Origin: Myroides odoratimimus
GTDB lineage: Bacteria > Bacteroidota > Bacteroidia > Flavobacteriales > Flavobacteriaceae
DNA: 64,000 nucleotides
Assembly (NCBI RefSeq): GCF_030326305.1
Contig: NZ_JACAKB010000012.1
Location: 1 to 64,000 of the forward strand
Reading direction: 5' to 3'
A program made the translations under genes and the position numbers. The notes under the pieces are model-generated. The model was not told the origin of the DNA. It made no database searches and saw nothing but the letters and a program-made list of their open reading frames with translations. Positions 54,201-62,820 of the stretch are shown here, one piece after another. Every line of letters begins with the position of its first letter. Within the stretch, counting starts at the first letter, position 1.

Positions 54201-54869
54201 ATGATAAAGAGAATCCTAAGTTACTTTACTCCTATTATAGAAAAGAAAATCCCCTCAAAAGTTAGTCAGCAATTAGAAGTGACTTGGATAGATGGTCATC
54301 TCGTAGTAGACACCAAGCATACTAACTACTCTTATGGAAATTTAGAAAAGGTATTAAAGAATGGACTCAGTTTTATTGGTTTTGAAAAAATCAAAAATAT
54401 GGACAAGGTGCTTATCCTTGGTCTAGGTGCAGGCGGAGTTTTAAAAACACTAAGAGATGAGGTAAAATACCTTAACGCTATTGATAGTGTTGAACTAGAT
54501 GAAGCTATTTTATTTATTGGAAAAAAGTACTTCGGTATCGAGCAATACAGTGCAAACCACACTATTCACAATATAGATGCTTTTGAATTTGTCTTGCGTT
54601 CTAAAGAACAGTATGATTTAATCATCATAGATATCTTCCAAGATGCTAAAATGCCAGACTTCTTATTTGAACGATATTTTGTTGAGCAAATTCAAAAAAT
54701 ATTGAACCCCAAAGGCTTTATCTTATTTAATACCATTGTATTGACAGAAGAAGATGAAAATCGAAATGAACAGTTTTATACTTTATTTCCTAAAGAAAAC
54801 TATTCTATCCGTTCTTATCCTAAACAACAAAAATACAATGCACTCCTTACGATAAAGAAACTACAATAG
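54201..54869 (+). CDS. spermidine-synthase-family protein
   Basis: 222 residues. A class I methyltransferase fold with the spermidine-synthase style: LILGLGAGGVLKTLRDE (about 71-87), the acidic VELDEAILFIGKKYFG (about 98-113), DAFEFVLRSKEQYDLIIIDIFQD (about 125-147). In polyamine synthases DxFQD-like residues bind the amine, but many relatives are not true spermidine synthases, and this one is short. Substrate unknown. It follows the XRE gene by 80 bp and may be in the same transcript. Confidence 0.75.
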   Translation: MIKRILSYFTPIIEKKIPSKVSQQLEVTWIDGHLVVDTKHTNYSYGNLEKVLKNGLSFIGFEKIKNMDKVLILGLGAGGVLKTLRDEVKYLNAIDSVELDEAILFIGKKYFGIEQYSANHTIHNIDAFEFVLRSKEQYDLIIIDIFQDAKMPDFLFERYFVEQIQKILNPKGFILFNTIVLTEEDENRNEQFYTLFPKENYSIRSYPKQQKYNALLTIKKLQ

Positions 54870-54956
54870 TTACTATACTTTAATTAGATAAACTATGTTT
54901 TTCTAATATCACAAATAAGTATCTTTGTAATCCTGAGTTTATAAAAACGAAATAAA

Positions 54957-56075
54957 ATGATTGAAATTAGAGAAGCTAAAACGAATCAAGAAATTAAAGA
55001 ATTCGTTAAGTTCCCTTTTAAACTATATAAAGACAATAAGTACTGGGTTCCTTCTATGATCAAAGAAGAAATCAAAAGTTTTGATAGAAACAATGATATC
55101 TTCAAGACTGTAGATGTTCACTTTTACCTAGCTTATAAAAACAATGAAATCGTAGGACGAGTTGCTTGTTGTATCAACTGGACAGAGGTAAAAGATCTAC
55201 ACAAATCTAAAGTTCGCTTCGGATGGTTAGAAATGATTGATGATATAGAAGTGACCAAAGCTTTAATAGACACTGTGATCGCATTCGGAAAAAGTCAAAA
55301 TATGGAATATATAGAAGGTCCTATGGGATTCTCTAATATGGATAAGGCAGGAATGCTAACTAAAGGATTTGACTATATAGCCACTATGATAGGATTATAC
55401 AACTTCGAGTATTATCCAAAACATATGCAGCAACTTGGTTTTACACCTGAGGCTGAATGGCTTGAGTATAAACTCAATATTTCTAAATTCGACAAACCAA
55501 AAATAGACAAGATGTCTTCTATTATCAAAACGAGATATAAGGTCAAAGTATTAGAGTTTAAAACAATAAAAGAACTAATGCCTTATGTTGATGAGATGTT
55601 TGCTCTATTAAATAAGACTTATGCAGACTTACAAAGCTTTGTTCCTATAGAGTCGTTCCAAGTAGAGCATTATAAAAAGAAGTATTTACAGTTCATTCAT
55701 CCAGACTATATCTCTTGTATTATGGATGAAAACAATAAAATGATTGCTTTTGCCATTACAATGCCTTCTTTTTCTAGAGCTTTTCAAAAGGCAAATGGGA
55801 AACTATTTCCTTTTGGTTTTTGGCATTTACTACAAGCGATTAAGAAAAACAGTCACGCAGAGTTCTATTTAATTGGTGTAGATCCAGAATATAGAAACAA
55901 AGGAGTTACTGCAGTAATTTTTGAAGAGATATACAAGTGTTTTACAAAGCACAATATCACATTCGTGGAAACTAATCCCCTATTGGTTGAAAACAATAAG
56001 ATTCAACAGTTGTGGAAACAATTAGATCCAGAGATTCACAAAGAACGCAAAACATATCGATTAGATATTCAATAA
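54957..56075 (+). CDS. GNAT-like N-acetyltransferase, Bacteroidota type
   Basis: 372 residues. Two GNAT-like halves: the N-terminal part begins IEIREAKTNQEIKEFVKFPFKLYKDNKYWVPS, then EGPMGFSNMDKAGML and YYPKHMQQLGF, and the C-terminal half has an acyl-CoA-binding segment GVDPEYRNKGVTAVIFEEIYKCF (about 315-337). This large, two-domain kind is common and uncharacterised in Bacteroidota. It lies 87 bp after the spermidine-synthase-like gene and ends in its own terminator. Confidence 0.75.
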   Translation: MIEIREAKTNQEIKEFVKFPFKLYKDNKYWVPSMIKEEIKSFDRNNDIFKTVDVHFYLAYKNNEIVGRVACCINWTEVKDLHKSKVRFGWLEMIDDIEVTKALIDTVIAFGKSQNMEYIEGPMGFSNMDKAGMLTKGFDYIATMIGLYNFEYYPKHMQQLGFTPEAEWLEYKLNISKFDKPKIDKMSSIIKTRYKVKVLEFKTIKELMPYVDEMFALLNKTYADLQSFVPIESFQVEHYKKKYLQFIHPDYISCIMDENNKMIAFAITMPSFSRAFQKANGKLFPFGFWHLLQAIKKNSHAEFYLIGVDPEYRNKGVTAVIFEEIYKCFTKHNITFVETNPLLVENNKIQQLWKQLDPEIHKERKTYRLDIQ

Positions 56076-56081
56076 AAATAC

Positions 56082-56109
56082 AAGACTAATAGAACCTACT
56101 ATTAGTCTT
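56082..56109 (+). terminator. terminator of the large GNAT-like gene
   Basis: AAGACTAATAG / CTATTAGTCTT stem with a 6-nt loop and a T-run, 6 bp after the stop codon. Confidence 0.85.
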
Positions 56110-56494
56110 TTTTTATTTATTAACTTTAAAATCGTCTGATAATCAGTATCATTTGTTTTATTATTTATCTCTCTTACTAGATCAGTACTAAATCCTTTAT
56201 AACAAAGGGCTTACCCCTCTTAGTATAAATAAAAACAAAGTATAGTTATAGCTAATAACAATTACTTTTTATCAATAAAATCTATTTAAACTTGTCAAAA
56301 CATCAAACTTTTTGTATTTTTACAAAAATCAAATTTATTTAATCAAGCTTATTTAGCTATTTTATTAAAAGAGATATTCCATAGAAACACAATATTCGTT
56401 TCTATTTTTTTACTTTCAAATCAAAGGTTTATACCTTTTCTTTTTTGTCTTCATCTTTTCTGTAAAGCCTAAATAAGCATATAAACATTTTTTT
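56110..56494. other. intergenic region, no gene
   Basis: About 385 bp of AT-rich DNA. A TTTTTGTA/TACAAAAA hairpin lies at 56309-56328; otherwise nothing coding or structured was recognised. It should carry the promoter of the GNAT-racemase unit. Confidence 0.45.
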
Positions 56495-56938
56495 ATGCTT
56501 TCAATTCATAAAATAGACAAACACACCTCTACAAACGAATCACAGATCAAAGAATATGTAGACTTTCTATACATTCATTTAGAACAATATGGTGACGAAA
56601 AACAAGATATCGAAAAAGCAATTCACTACGCTCTTTCTTATGATAATAAACCAGGAGGGTTTGTATTAGTTGCCAAAAACCAAGATGCTAAAATTGTTGG
56701 TATTACAGTCTTATTAGACACATTAATGGGAGGCTTCATTCCTGAGCATATTCTTGTCTATATTGCAATAGACTCAAGCGTACGTGGTCAAGGTTTAGGA
56801 GGCCAATTAATAGACAAACTAAAACAAGAAGCTCATGGATCTATCGCACTACATGTAGATAAAGATAATCCTGCTCAAAACTTATATGAAAGAAAAGGAT
56901 TTGAGAAAAAATACATAGAAATGAGATTAACAAAATAG
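56495..56938 (+). CDS. GNAT-family N-acetyltransferase
   Basis: 147 residues, a single GNAT fold. The acetyl-CoA loop is VYIAIDSSVRGQGLGGQLIDKLK (about 88-110; the R-x-x-G-x-G motif), with a C-terminal motif NPAQNLYERKGFEKKYIEM. It is 4 bp from the following racemase gene, so the two are co-translated. The acetyl acceptor is unknown; given the neighbour, a D-amino acid or ornithine derivative is a possibility (inference). Confidence 0.85.
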   Translation: MLSIHKIDKHTSTNESQIKEYVDFLYIHLEQYGDEKQDIEKAIHYALSYDNKPGGFVLVAKNQDAKIVGITVLLDTLMGGFIPEHILVYIAIDSSVRGQGLGGQLIDKLKQEAHGSIALHVDKDNPAQNLYERKGFEKKYIEMRLTK

Positions 56939-56942
56939 GAAG

Positions 56943-58022
56943 ATGGCTTATATAACATTAAATCAAAGTAAATTAAAACACAATTACAACAAACTAGATA
57001 CCTTATTTCAGGAGAAAGAGATACATTGGGCTGTTGTAGGTAAATTACTTTGTGGTGATGAGACCTTCCTTAGAGAGGTTTTGGTATTAAACCCTCAACA
57101 AATATGTGACTCTAGAGTTTCTAATTTAAAAATGATCAAACAAATTGATCCTGCAATAGAAACCATTTATATTAAACCTGCTCCTAATGGCAGTATTGAA
57201 GAGATTATTGAATATGCTGATATCAGTTTTAATACAGAACTAGAGACGATAAAACTTCTTTCAGAAGAAGCTCAACGTCAAAACACTGTACATAAAATTG
57301 TTATTATGGTAGAACTTGGCGAACTGAGAGAAGGTGTTCTAAGAGAAGAACTAATCGATTTCTATAGCCAAGTCTTTAACCTACCTAATATTGATATTAT
57401 TGGGCTAGGAACTAATCTTACTTGTATGTATGGTGTATTACCTAATAATGATAAGTTAATACAGCTAACGCTATTTAGAGACTTACTAGAGCTTAAATTT
57501 AAAAAACAAATCCCCTATTTATCGGGAGGTGCATCTGTAACTCTTCCTTTAATATTAAATGAAACTATCCCAACAGCTATTAATCACTTTAGAATTGGAG
57601 AGACCTTATTTATGGGAACCAATGCCTATGACAATGTAGCTTATCCTGATTTTGAACAGAATATCTTTATGCTTCATGCTGAAATCATTGAGTTATATGA
57701 AAAACCAATGATGCCTGAAGGAGAATTCGGTCTGAAAATGACAGGAGAGAAAGTAGAATTAGCTCCAGAATGGGAAAATAGCGTTAATTATCGCGCAATT
57801 ATAGATCTCGGATTATTAGATATAGAAGAGGATCATATCACTCCTACTAATGCGAAACAACAATTCGTTGGGTCTAGTTCTGATATGATGGTTATGGATC
57901 TAGGAGATAATCCTGATAAATTAAAAGTAGGTGACACTATCTCATTCTATATGAGCTATATGGGAATTCTTAGAATTATGAATTCTAATTATGTTGAAAA
58001 AAGAGTAATTGGTAAAGAGTAA
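56943..58022 (+). CDS. alanine/ornithine racemase family PLP enzyme
   Basis: 359 residues. Group III PLP barrel with an N-terminal lysine in the AVVGKLLCGDE motif (about 30-40), a segment VELGELREGVL and the barrel-to-domain link IPYLSGGASVTLPLI, typical of the alanine/ornithine racemase family. The C-terminus keeps the family pattern (INYRAIIDLG... QFVGSSSDMMVMDLGD). The precise amino acid is not decided by the sequence. An AGGAAG Shine-Dalgarno-like stretch lies just before the ATG. It is the second gene of the GNAT-racemase pair; ornithine is also a substrate of rocD at 1.5 kb, a loose parallel only. Confidence 0.8.
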   Translation: MAYITLNQSKLKHNYNKLDTLFQEKEIHWAVVGKLLCGDETFLREVLVLNPQQICDSRVSNLKMIKQIDPAIETIYIKPAPNGSIEEIIEYADISFNTELETIKLLSEEAQRQNTVHKIVIMVELGELREGVLREELIDFYSQVFNLPNIDIIGLGTNLTCMYGVLPNNDKLIQLTLFRDLLELKFKKQIPYLSGGASVTLPLILNETIPTAINHFRIGETLFMGTNAYDNVAYPDFEQNIFMLHAEIIELYEKPMMPEGEFGLKMTGEKVELAPEWENSVNYRAIIDLGLLDIEEDHITPTNAKQQFVGSSSDMMVMDLGDNPDKLKVGDTISFYMSYMGILRIMNSNYVEKRVIGKE

Positions 58023-58059
58023 TTCCTTTATTCGTAAATTAAAATCATGTTAAAAAAAA

Positions 58060-58088
58060 TTGATTAAGAATTCTCTTAATTACATTTG
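58060..58088 (+). promoter_or_regulatory. tatA promoter
   Basis: TTG (58060-58062), 18 bp, TACATTTG (58081-58088): a full Bacteroidota promoter. It overlaps an in-frame 5' extension of the tatA reading frame and so supports the ATG at 58117. Confidence 0.7.
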
Positions 58089-58116
58089 TTTTCCTCAATC
58101 AAAACATCTTTACAAT

Positions 58117-58356
58117 ATGGTTTCAACAATTATCCCATTAGGCGGAGTAGCTCCTTCTGAATTAATAGTTGTTGTTGCAATAGCTTTATTACTTTTTGGT
58201 GGAAAGAAAATTCCAGAATTAATGAAGGGACTTGGAACAGGAATTAAAGAATTCAAACAAGCTACAAGAGAAACAAATACAACTAATGCTATTGCAAATG
58301 AGCATGCTCAAGAGCCAAAAAGCAATGTTGATTCGACAAACGAACCTATTAAATAA
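58117..58356 (+). CDS. tatA: Sec-independent translocase subunit TatA/TatE
   Basis: 79 residues from the ATG at 58117, chosen because the promoter lies inside the longer frame. TatA forms the translocation pore of the twin-arginine pathway. The hallmark is [37 protein letters not shown]: one N-terminal membrane helix, the FGGKKIPEL hinge and an amphipathic helix. A charged tail of about 30 residues follows. tatB and tatC are not in the window, which is common in Bacteroidota. Confidence 0.92.
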   Translation: MVSTIIPLGGVAPSELIVVVAIALLLFGGKKIPELMKGLGTGIKEFKQATRETNTTNAIANEHAQEPKSNVDSTNEPIK

Positions 58357-58364
58357 GGGGTTTT

Positions 58365-58407
58365 AAGCAAAAAAAAGGGATATAGTACATATCCCTTTTT
58401 TTTTGCT
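58365..58407. terminator. bidirectional terminator between tatA and purC
   Basis: Outer AAGCAAAAAAAA / TTTTTTTTGCTT arms continue a GGGATAT / ATATCCC stem with a 5-nt loop. It lies between the convergent tatA and purC genes. Confidence 0.9.
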
Positions 58408-58409
58408 TC

Positions 58410-59093
58410 TTATCTCAAGAACTCCTTTTCTAAGTCTAATGGAGCGATATAAACATTGTCCTTATACACTCTCATATTACCTCCAGAAATTTCGTCTATT
58501 AAAATAATATCATTTGTAGCTTTATCTCTTCCAAATTCTAATTTGATATCATATAACTCTAAGTTTTTAGTAGCTAATTCATCCTTTATAATTTGGCAAA
58601 TCTCTTTAGTACGAGATTTTAAAATTGTATATTCTTCTTTTGATAATATACCTAACATTTCTAATGCATCGTCAGAAATAGTTGGATCAGCTCTTTCATC
58701 ATCTTTAATAGTTACTTCTACGAAGCTATCTAATGGTTGACCCTCTGTACAATAAGCGCCATATCTTCTAAAGAAACTTCCTACCGCTCTATAGCGACAG
58801 ATTACTTCTAATCCTTTTCCAAAAGGTATAGCCTCTTTTACAACCATTGATACATCCTCTATATCAGCAGAAACATAATGTGTAGGTACATTTTTTTGTG
58901 CTAAAACTTCAAAGAAGTGTTTTGTCATTTTTAGTCCACTCTTACCTGCTCCATCGATAGTTAATCCTACTGTATTAGCACCTGGATCGAATACACCATC
59001 TTCTCCTGTTACATCATCTTTAAACTTTAAAAGAACTTGATTGTTTGATAGACTATATACATCTTTAGTCTTTCCTTGATACTTTAATGTCAT
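58410..59093 (-). CDS. purC: SAICAR synthase
   Basis: 227 residues, slightly shorter than the typical 235-240. PurC condenses CAIR with aspartate in purine synthesis, using ATP. Features: YQGKTKDVYSL (1-14), VLLKFKDDVTGEDGVFDPGANTVGLT, LEVICRYRAVGSFFRRYG, and LKSRTKEICQIIKDELATKNLELYDIKLEFGRD with IILIDEISGGNMRVYK. It is a monocistronic gene convergent with tatA. Confidence 0.94.
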   Translation of the reverse strand: MTLKYQGKTKDVYSLSNNQVLLKFKDDVTGEDGVFDPGANTVGLTIDGAGKSGLKMTKHFFEVLAQKNVPTHYVSADIEDVSMVVKEAIPFGKGLEVICRYRAVGSFFRRYGAYCTEGQPLDSFVEVTIKDDERADPTISDDALEMLGILSKEEYTILKSRTKEICQIIKDELATKNLELYDIKLEFGRDKATNDIILIDEISGGNMRVYKDNVYIAPLDLEKEFLR

Positions 59094-59205
59094 TGTGTGT
59101 TAGTGTTGTTATTAAAGCTCAAAAATAAGACAAATGTCCCAACTCTAACTATTTTTCAGAAACTTTATTTATAACAACAATAATCAAAACTAAACAACAT
59201 AAAAA

Positions 59206-59234
59206 AAGCTGAAAGTATTCATTACTTTCAGCTT
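59206..59234 (-). terminator. terminator of the small OmpA gene
   Basis: Perfect 12-bp stem (AAGCTGAAAGTA / TACTTTCAGCTT) with a 5-nt loop and a seven-base T-run on the minus strand. Confidence 0.9.
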
Positions 59235-59254
59235 CTTATATTTATACTTATCGT

Positions 59255-59989
59255 TTAAATAAGGTCAAAATCACATCTTCTATTTTCTGATCTCCCACTT
59301 GGATAACTACCTTCTTTAGGTGGTACGTTCTGGTATACAGTTTCAACTAATTTTAATAATCTTGAAGGAGAAATTCCTTTCATGATCATATAATTAATAA
59401 CTCTATCAGCTCTTCTATCAGCTAACCATTCGTCATATCTAGCATTACCTCTAGTATCAAAATACACGTGCACTCTTACTCTAGCCTCTCTGTTATTATA
59501 CATATAAGATACTATCTCATCTACAGATGCTTTATTATCAGCATTTAAATAAGAACTATTAAAGTCGTAATAAAAAGAAGGCAACGTAGAGCTGTCATAG
59601 TTTTGATTAGAAGTTCTAGATGTATTATAATCCCCACTCGCTATTGTATAGCTCTTATTTTGAGTTTCTTGTACACTCGTTAAACCAAAATTGGCTACTA
59701 CACCATTGTCCATTTGATTCAGAAGAACCTCTGCTTTACTATAATTCTTTGCTGCTGTAGATACTTTATGAATGTCTGCCATTCTCTTAGGCTCGAATAC
59801 ATAAACCCCATCTGTAGAAGTGTACACTGTAGCAATTCTATCACCCTTATCATTAAAAAACGTTACTTCTCCTTCTGCTATTGGATTATTTGTTTTTTTA
59901 TCAAATACTCTACCTTCTACTTTCTGAGCAGACATAGACATAAATCCAAATAAAGAAAATCCTAAAGTAATTAATTGTAATTTTTTCAT
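59255..59989 (-). CDS. OmpA-family protein with a regulatory-like N-terminal domain
   Basis: About 244 residues from the ATG at 59989. Signal peptide (MKKLQLITLGFSLFGFMSMSAQ, ends in SAQ), then a carboxypeptidase-regulatory-like beta domain (VEGRVFDKKTNNPIAEGEVTFFNDKGDRI), a short linker, and an OmpA C-terminal peptidoglycan-binding domain (FYYDFNSSYLNADNKASVDEIVSYMYNN to RRADRVINYMIMKGISPSRLL). Outer-membrane linked. A monocistronic unit. The N-terminal domain recalls the same module of the PorE-like protein at 38.3 kb, without clear sequence identity. Confidence 0.85.
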   Translation of the reverse strand: MKKLQLITLGFSLFGFMSMSAQKVEGRVFDKKTNNPIAEGEVTFFNDKGDRIATVYTSTDGVYVFEPKRMADIHKVSTAAKNYSKAEVLLNQMDNGVVANFGLTSVQETQNKSYTIASGDYNTSRTSNQNYDSSTLPSFYYDFNSSYLNADNKASVDEIVSYMYNNREARVRVHVYFDTRGNARYDEWLADRRADRVINYMIMKGISPSRLLKLVETVYQNVPPKEGSYPSGRSENRRCDFDLI

Positions 59990-60398
59990 ATCATTCAAGT
60001 GTAAACAAATAAACATTGTTATAGCTCTTAGACAAAACTACACATTATTTTATAATTTTTAACATTATAGCTCTTTAATTTAAAGCAACGAGCACTGTTT
60101 TTGAATTTTAAATAAAAAAAAATCAGTATATCAAAAACAACAATATCTTTTATTGTAATTTAAATTAAAAAAATCAAACATTAAGCTATACTTGTCAGTT
60201 ATTGTTAATTTACAAAGCCATTATTATTGATTTCACTTTCAAAAAAGAAACATTATTAGTAGTTGTACTTCTAAATAATGAATTCAATAAAAAATCCCTT
60301 TATATAGATGAAAATAGTATAAAAAAAACAGTTTTTGAGAATTATTTCAATCAATTATATAATTTTATACCTATACAATATATTTAATTAAGAATATA
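59990..60398. other. very AT-rich region with a doubtful open frame
   Basis: About 410 bp at markedly low GC. A plus-strand frame (60202-60387, about 60 codons) has only a TTG start and no recognised domain; it ends 12 bp before the small gene at 60399. It may be a decayed 5' gene. Its lower GC hints at recent acquisition. Confidence 0.35.
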
Positions 60399-60638
60399 AT
60401 GACAGCCGAAGAACTTAATAATATTGCAGAAAATGCTCTTGATGATCAATACAAGAAAATTATAAATCAACTGAAAGAATGTGCTATAAAAGGAAAAAAC
60501 TCATGTCTCATAACTAATTTACCGATTTCTATCTCAAAAAAATTAAAACAAAAAGGATTTATTATCATTCCTGTCTATAAATACAAATACTTCCTCTTTA
60601 AAAAGAAAAAAATAAAGTATTATCTCATCCAATTCTAG
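60399..60638 (+). CDS. small basic protein, function unknown
   Basis: 79 residues from an ATG. The N-terminal half is a helical, charged segment (AEELNNIAENALDDQYKKIINQLKECAIKGKNS) and the C-terminal half is very rich in Lys, Phe and Tyr (KQKGFIIIPVYKYKYFLFKKKKIKYYLIQF). It is much more AT-rich than the neighbours. It may be a phage-like or otherwise acquired small gene. I recognise no family, and the call is weak because short AT-rich frames are common by chance. Confidence 0.45.
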   Translation: MTAEELNNIAENALDDQYKKIINQLKECAIKGKNSCLITNLPISISKKLKQKGFIIIPVYKYKYFLFKKKKIKYYLIQF

Positions 60639-60752
60639 GGAGTTTTATAGGCAATCAAAGCTTAACACCTTACTAACATTTTACTAATACATAATCTTAA
60701 CAATTGGAATAGTGTTTGTCCACTTATTATTAAACACATACACTTCTAAACA

Positions 60753-61221
60753 ATGAGATTCCTACTTATCTTTTTGTCCTGCATCGTTTACAGTTTTGGA
60801 CAGAAAAAAAAAGACTACCATCACCTCTTATCAAAAGAAAACCCTACAAGAAAAGAATATTGTTCGAATTATAAGAGATTCCGTAGGTAATGAATCTTAT
60901 CAGTTCCTAATCTAACCTAAAGCTCTTAAAGCTGAAATCGAAGAGTACTTTTCTCCTCATTTTTCTAAAATCACTTCTCCTATACTAACTATCTTGAAGC
61001 ATAATAATCTATACTATTTTGTTTCTAAAAGTAAAGATTACACACTTGCTTCTCTTGCTCATCTAGTTTCCATACCTCGTGTAGAAGGTGAATATCTAAT
61101 CTATGGAAGTAACCATTGTATTACACCTAATGACAAGACTATCTGTTACCCTTCTTCAGACGGAACCTCTTGTACAGAGAGACAACCGCCTTGTATAAAA
61201 CTGATAACAAAGAAAAACTAA
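60753..61221 (+). pseudogene. frameshifted secreted-protein gene
   Basis: An ATG at 60753 opens a signal peptide (MRFLLIFLSCIVYSFGQ) that runs into a nine-A tract (60804-60812). The original frame stops at 60896-60898. A +1 shift at the A-tract opens a long frame that reads KTTITSYQKKTLQEKNIVR, then meets a TAA at 60913-60915, and continues in the same frame to a stop at 61219-61221 (PKALKAEIEEYF ... CIKLITKKN). The downstream part looks like real coding sequence with four cysteines. Two lesions (a shift and a stop) make it a pseudogene. The ancestral protein was a small secreted one of unknown family. Confidence 0.65.
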
Positions 61222-61344
61222 TAAATACTATATTCTCTTTTTCATTGTACCTTTGATTGAACTTTTAAATCTAGTCTATACCTTATCTAAAGATGAAGTG
61301 TAGACTAGGTTTAAATCTATTATTCTTACATCTATTTTATTAAT

Positions 61345-62757
61345 ATGCTTAGACCTTGGCCGTTACAGATACAAATCAGTAATACAGAAAAAAAAGCTAT
61401 TTATCTTCAGATAGCTGATGCTATCATAGAAGCTATAAAAACAGGACAACTAAAAGAAGAAGAAGCTTTACCTGGTAGTAGAAAATTAGCAGAGATCTTA
61501 GGAGTAAACAGAAATACAGTTATAGAAGCCTATGATGTATTATTAAGTGAAGGTTGGATCAATTCTAAATCTCGCAGTGGTACTTTCGTCTCTAAACTTG
61601 CTGAGATAAATACTACTCCTCTAAAAAAGAAACCTATAGTGAATGATAACCATAAAGTTATTCATTATAATATCAGTGTTGATGATGGAAATCCGGATAC
61701 ATCTATCGCTCCTGTAGAAGAACTAGCTAGAGCTTATCGCCAAATATTTAAACGAAAAGGAAAGTGGCAGATGATGGGATACTCATCTCCTTTAGGATTA
61801 TTTGAATTTAGAGAACATATTAGTAAGATGCTTAATCATTGGCGTGGAATGCAGGTAACTGCTGAAGAAATATGTATTTCTAGAGGAAGCCAAATGGCCA
61901 TGTATCTTATAGCTCAAGTATTATTAAAGAAAGATGACTATATCATAGTGGAACACCCTGGATATAGAAAGGCATGGCACACATTTGAGCATGCTGGAGC
62001 TAGATTACTATATGCTGATGTAGATGAACAAGGTATAAATATAGATCAGGTAGAACGCCTTCTAAAAGAAAACAAAAAAATTAAAGCGATCTATATCACC
62101 CCACACCATCAATACCCAACTACAGCAACCCTTAGTTTGCAAAGAAGGTATAAACTTATAGAGCTATCTAATCTCTATAATTTTACAATTATAGAAGATG
62201 ATTACGATTATGAGTTTCACTATGGACATAGACCCATTATGCCAATAAGTAGTTTACCTAATAATCAAAACTATGTATATATAGGAACATTGAGTAAAGT
62301 CGTAGCTCCTTCTCTTCGTATCGGTTATATAGCTACCAATAGTGATCTAATCCTAAAAATAGGAGAGCTAAGAAGTATCATCGATGTACAAGGTGACAAT
62401 ATAATGGAACAAGCTATCTTACAATTAATGGAGGATGGGACAATAAGGAAGCATTTAAAAAAAGCTCATAGCTACTATAAAAACAAGAGAGATATAACTG
62501 CCAATTTACTAGAGAAAAACCTTAACGAACAAGTAAATTATACAATCGCTGATGGAGGGTTGGCAATCTGGTTAGTTCCTAAAAAAGAGACAGATTGGGA
62601 CAAACTTAAAAAGAAACTAGACTTAGATAAAATTGCTTTTATGGGTCCCGAAAGGTTCTCCTATAGCAAGAAATTACAAGGGATTAGATTTAGTTTCGGA
62701 TCTTTGTCAGAACGACAAATAGAAGAAGCTATCCTTTGCTTAAAAAGACATTTATAA
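61345..62757 (+). CDS. MocR-type PLP-dependent GntR regulator
   Basis: 470 residues. An N-terminal GntR winged HTH (about 15-80, IADAIIEAIKTGQLKEEEALPGSRKLAEILGVNRNTVIEAYDVLLSEGWI) is fused to a type I aminotransferase-like domain (from 115), with PLP lysine in YIGTLSKVVAPSLRIGYI. Members such as PdxR and GabR sense PLP or amines and regulate vitamin B6 or amino-acid genes. The regulated genes are unknown; the divergent or neighbouring LLM oxidoreductase gene is a candidate. Its start is about 90 bp downstream of the pseudogene. Confidence 0.9.
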   Translation: MLRPWPLQIQISNTEKKAIYLQIADAIIEAIKTGQLKEEEALPGSRKLAEILGVNRNTVIEAYDVLLSEGWINSKSRSGTFVSKLAEINTTPLKKKPIVNDNHKVIHYNISVDDGNPDTSIAPVEELARAYRQIFKRKGKWQMMGYSSPLGLFEFREHISKMLNHWRGMQVTAEEICISRGSQMAMYLIAQVLLKKDDYIIVEHPGYRKAWHTFEHAGARLLYADVDEQGINIDQVERLLKENKKIKAIYITPHHQYPTTATLSLQRRYKLIELSNLYNFTIIEDDYDYEFHYGHRPIMPISSLPNNQNYVYIGTLSKVVAPSLRIGYIATNSDLILKIGELRSIIDVQGDNIMEQAILQLMEDGTIRKHLKKAHSYYKNKRDITANLLEKNLNEQVNYTIADGGLAIWLVPKKETDWDKLKKKLDLDKIAFMGPERFSYSKKLQGIRFSFGSLSERQIEEAILCLKRHL

Positions 62758-62761
62758 CAAT

Positions 62762-62804
62762 AAAAAAATTCCTCTAGTAAAGACTTTACTAAAGGAATTT
62801 TTTT
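62762..62804. terminator. bidirectional terminator after the MocR gene
   Basis: AAAAAAATTCCT / AGGAATTTTTTT outer stem and TAGTAAAG / CTTTACTA inner stem, between the convergent MocR and LLM oxidoreductase genes. Confidence 0.88.
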
Positions 62805-62820
62805 ATTCTAATCATTGGTA

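Noticed and set aside
58060-58116. upstream extension of tatA
   Set aside because: A full promoter lies inside it, and TatA proteins begin at the membrane helix.
60202-60387. AT-rich frame of about 60 codons with a TTG start
   Set aside because: No ATG, no family and no promoter; frames of this length are common in such AT-rich DNA.
60860-60880. GTTCGAAT resembling a tRNA T-loop
   Set aside because: No acceptor stem, anticodon arm or CCA context around it; it lies in the secreted-protein pseudogene.
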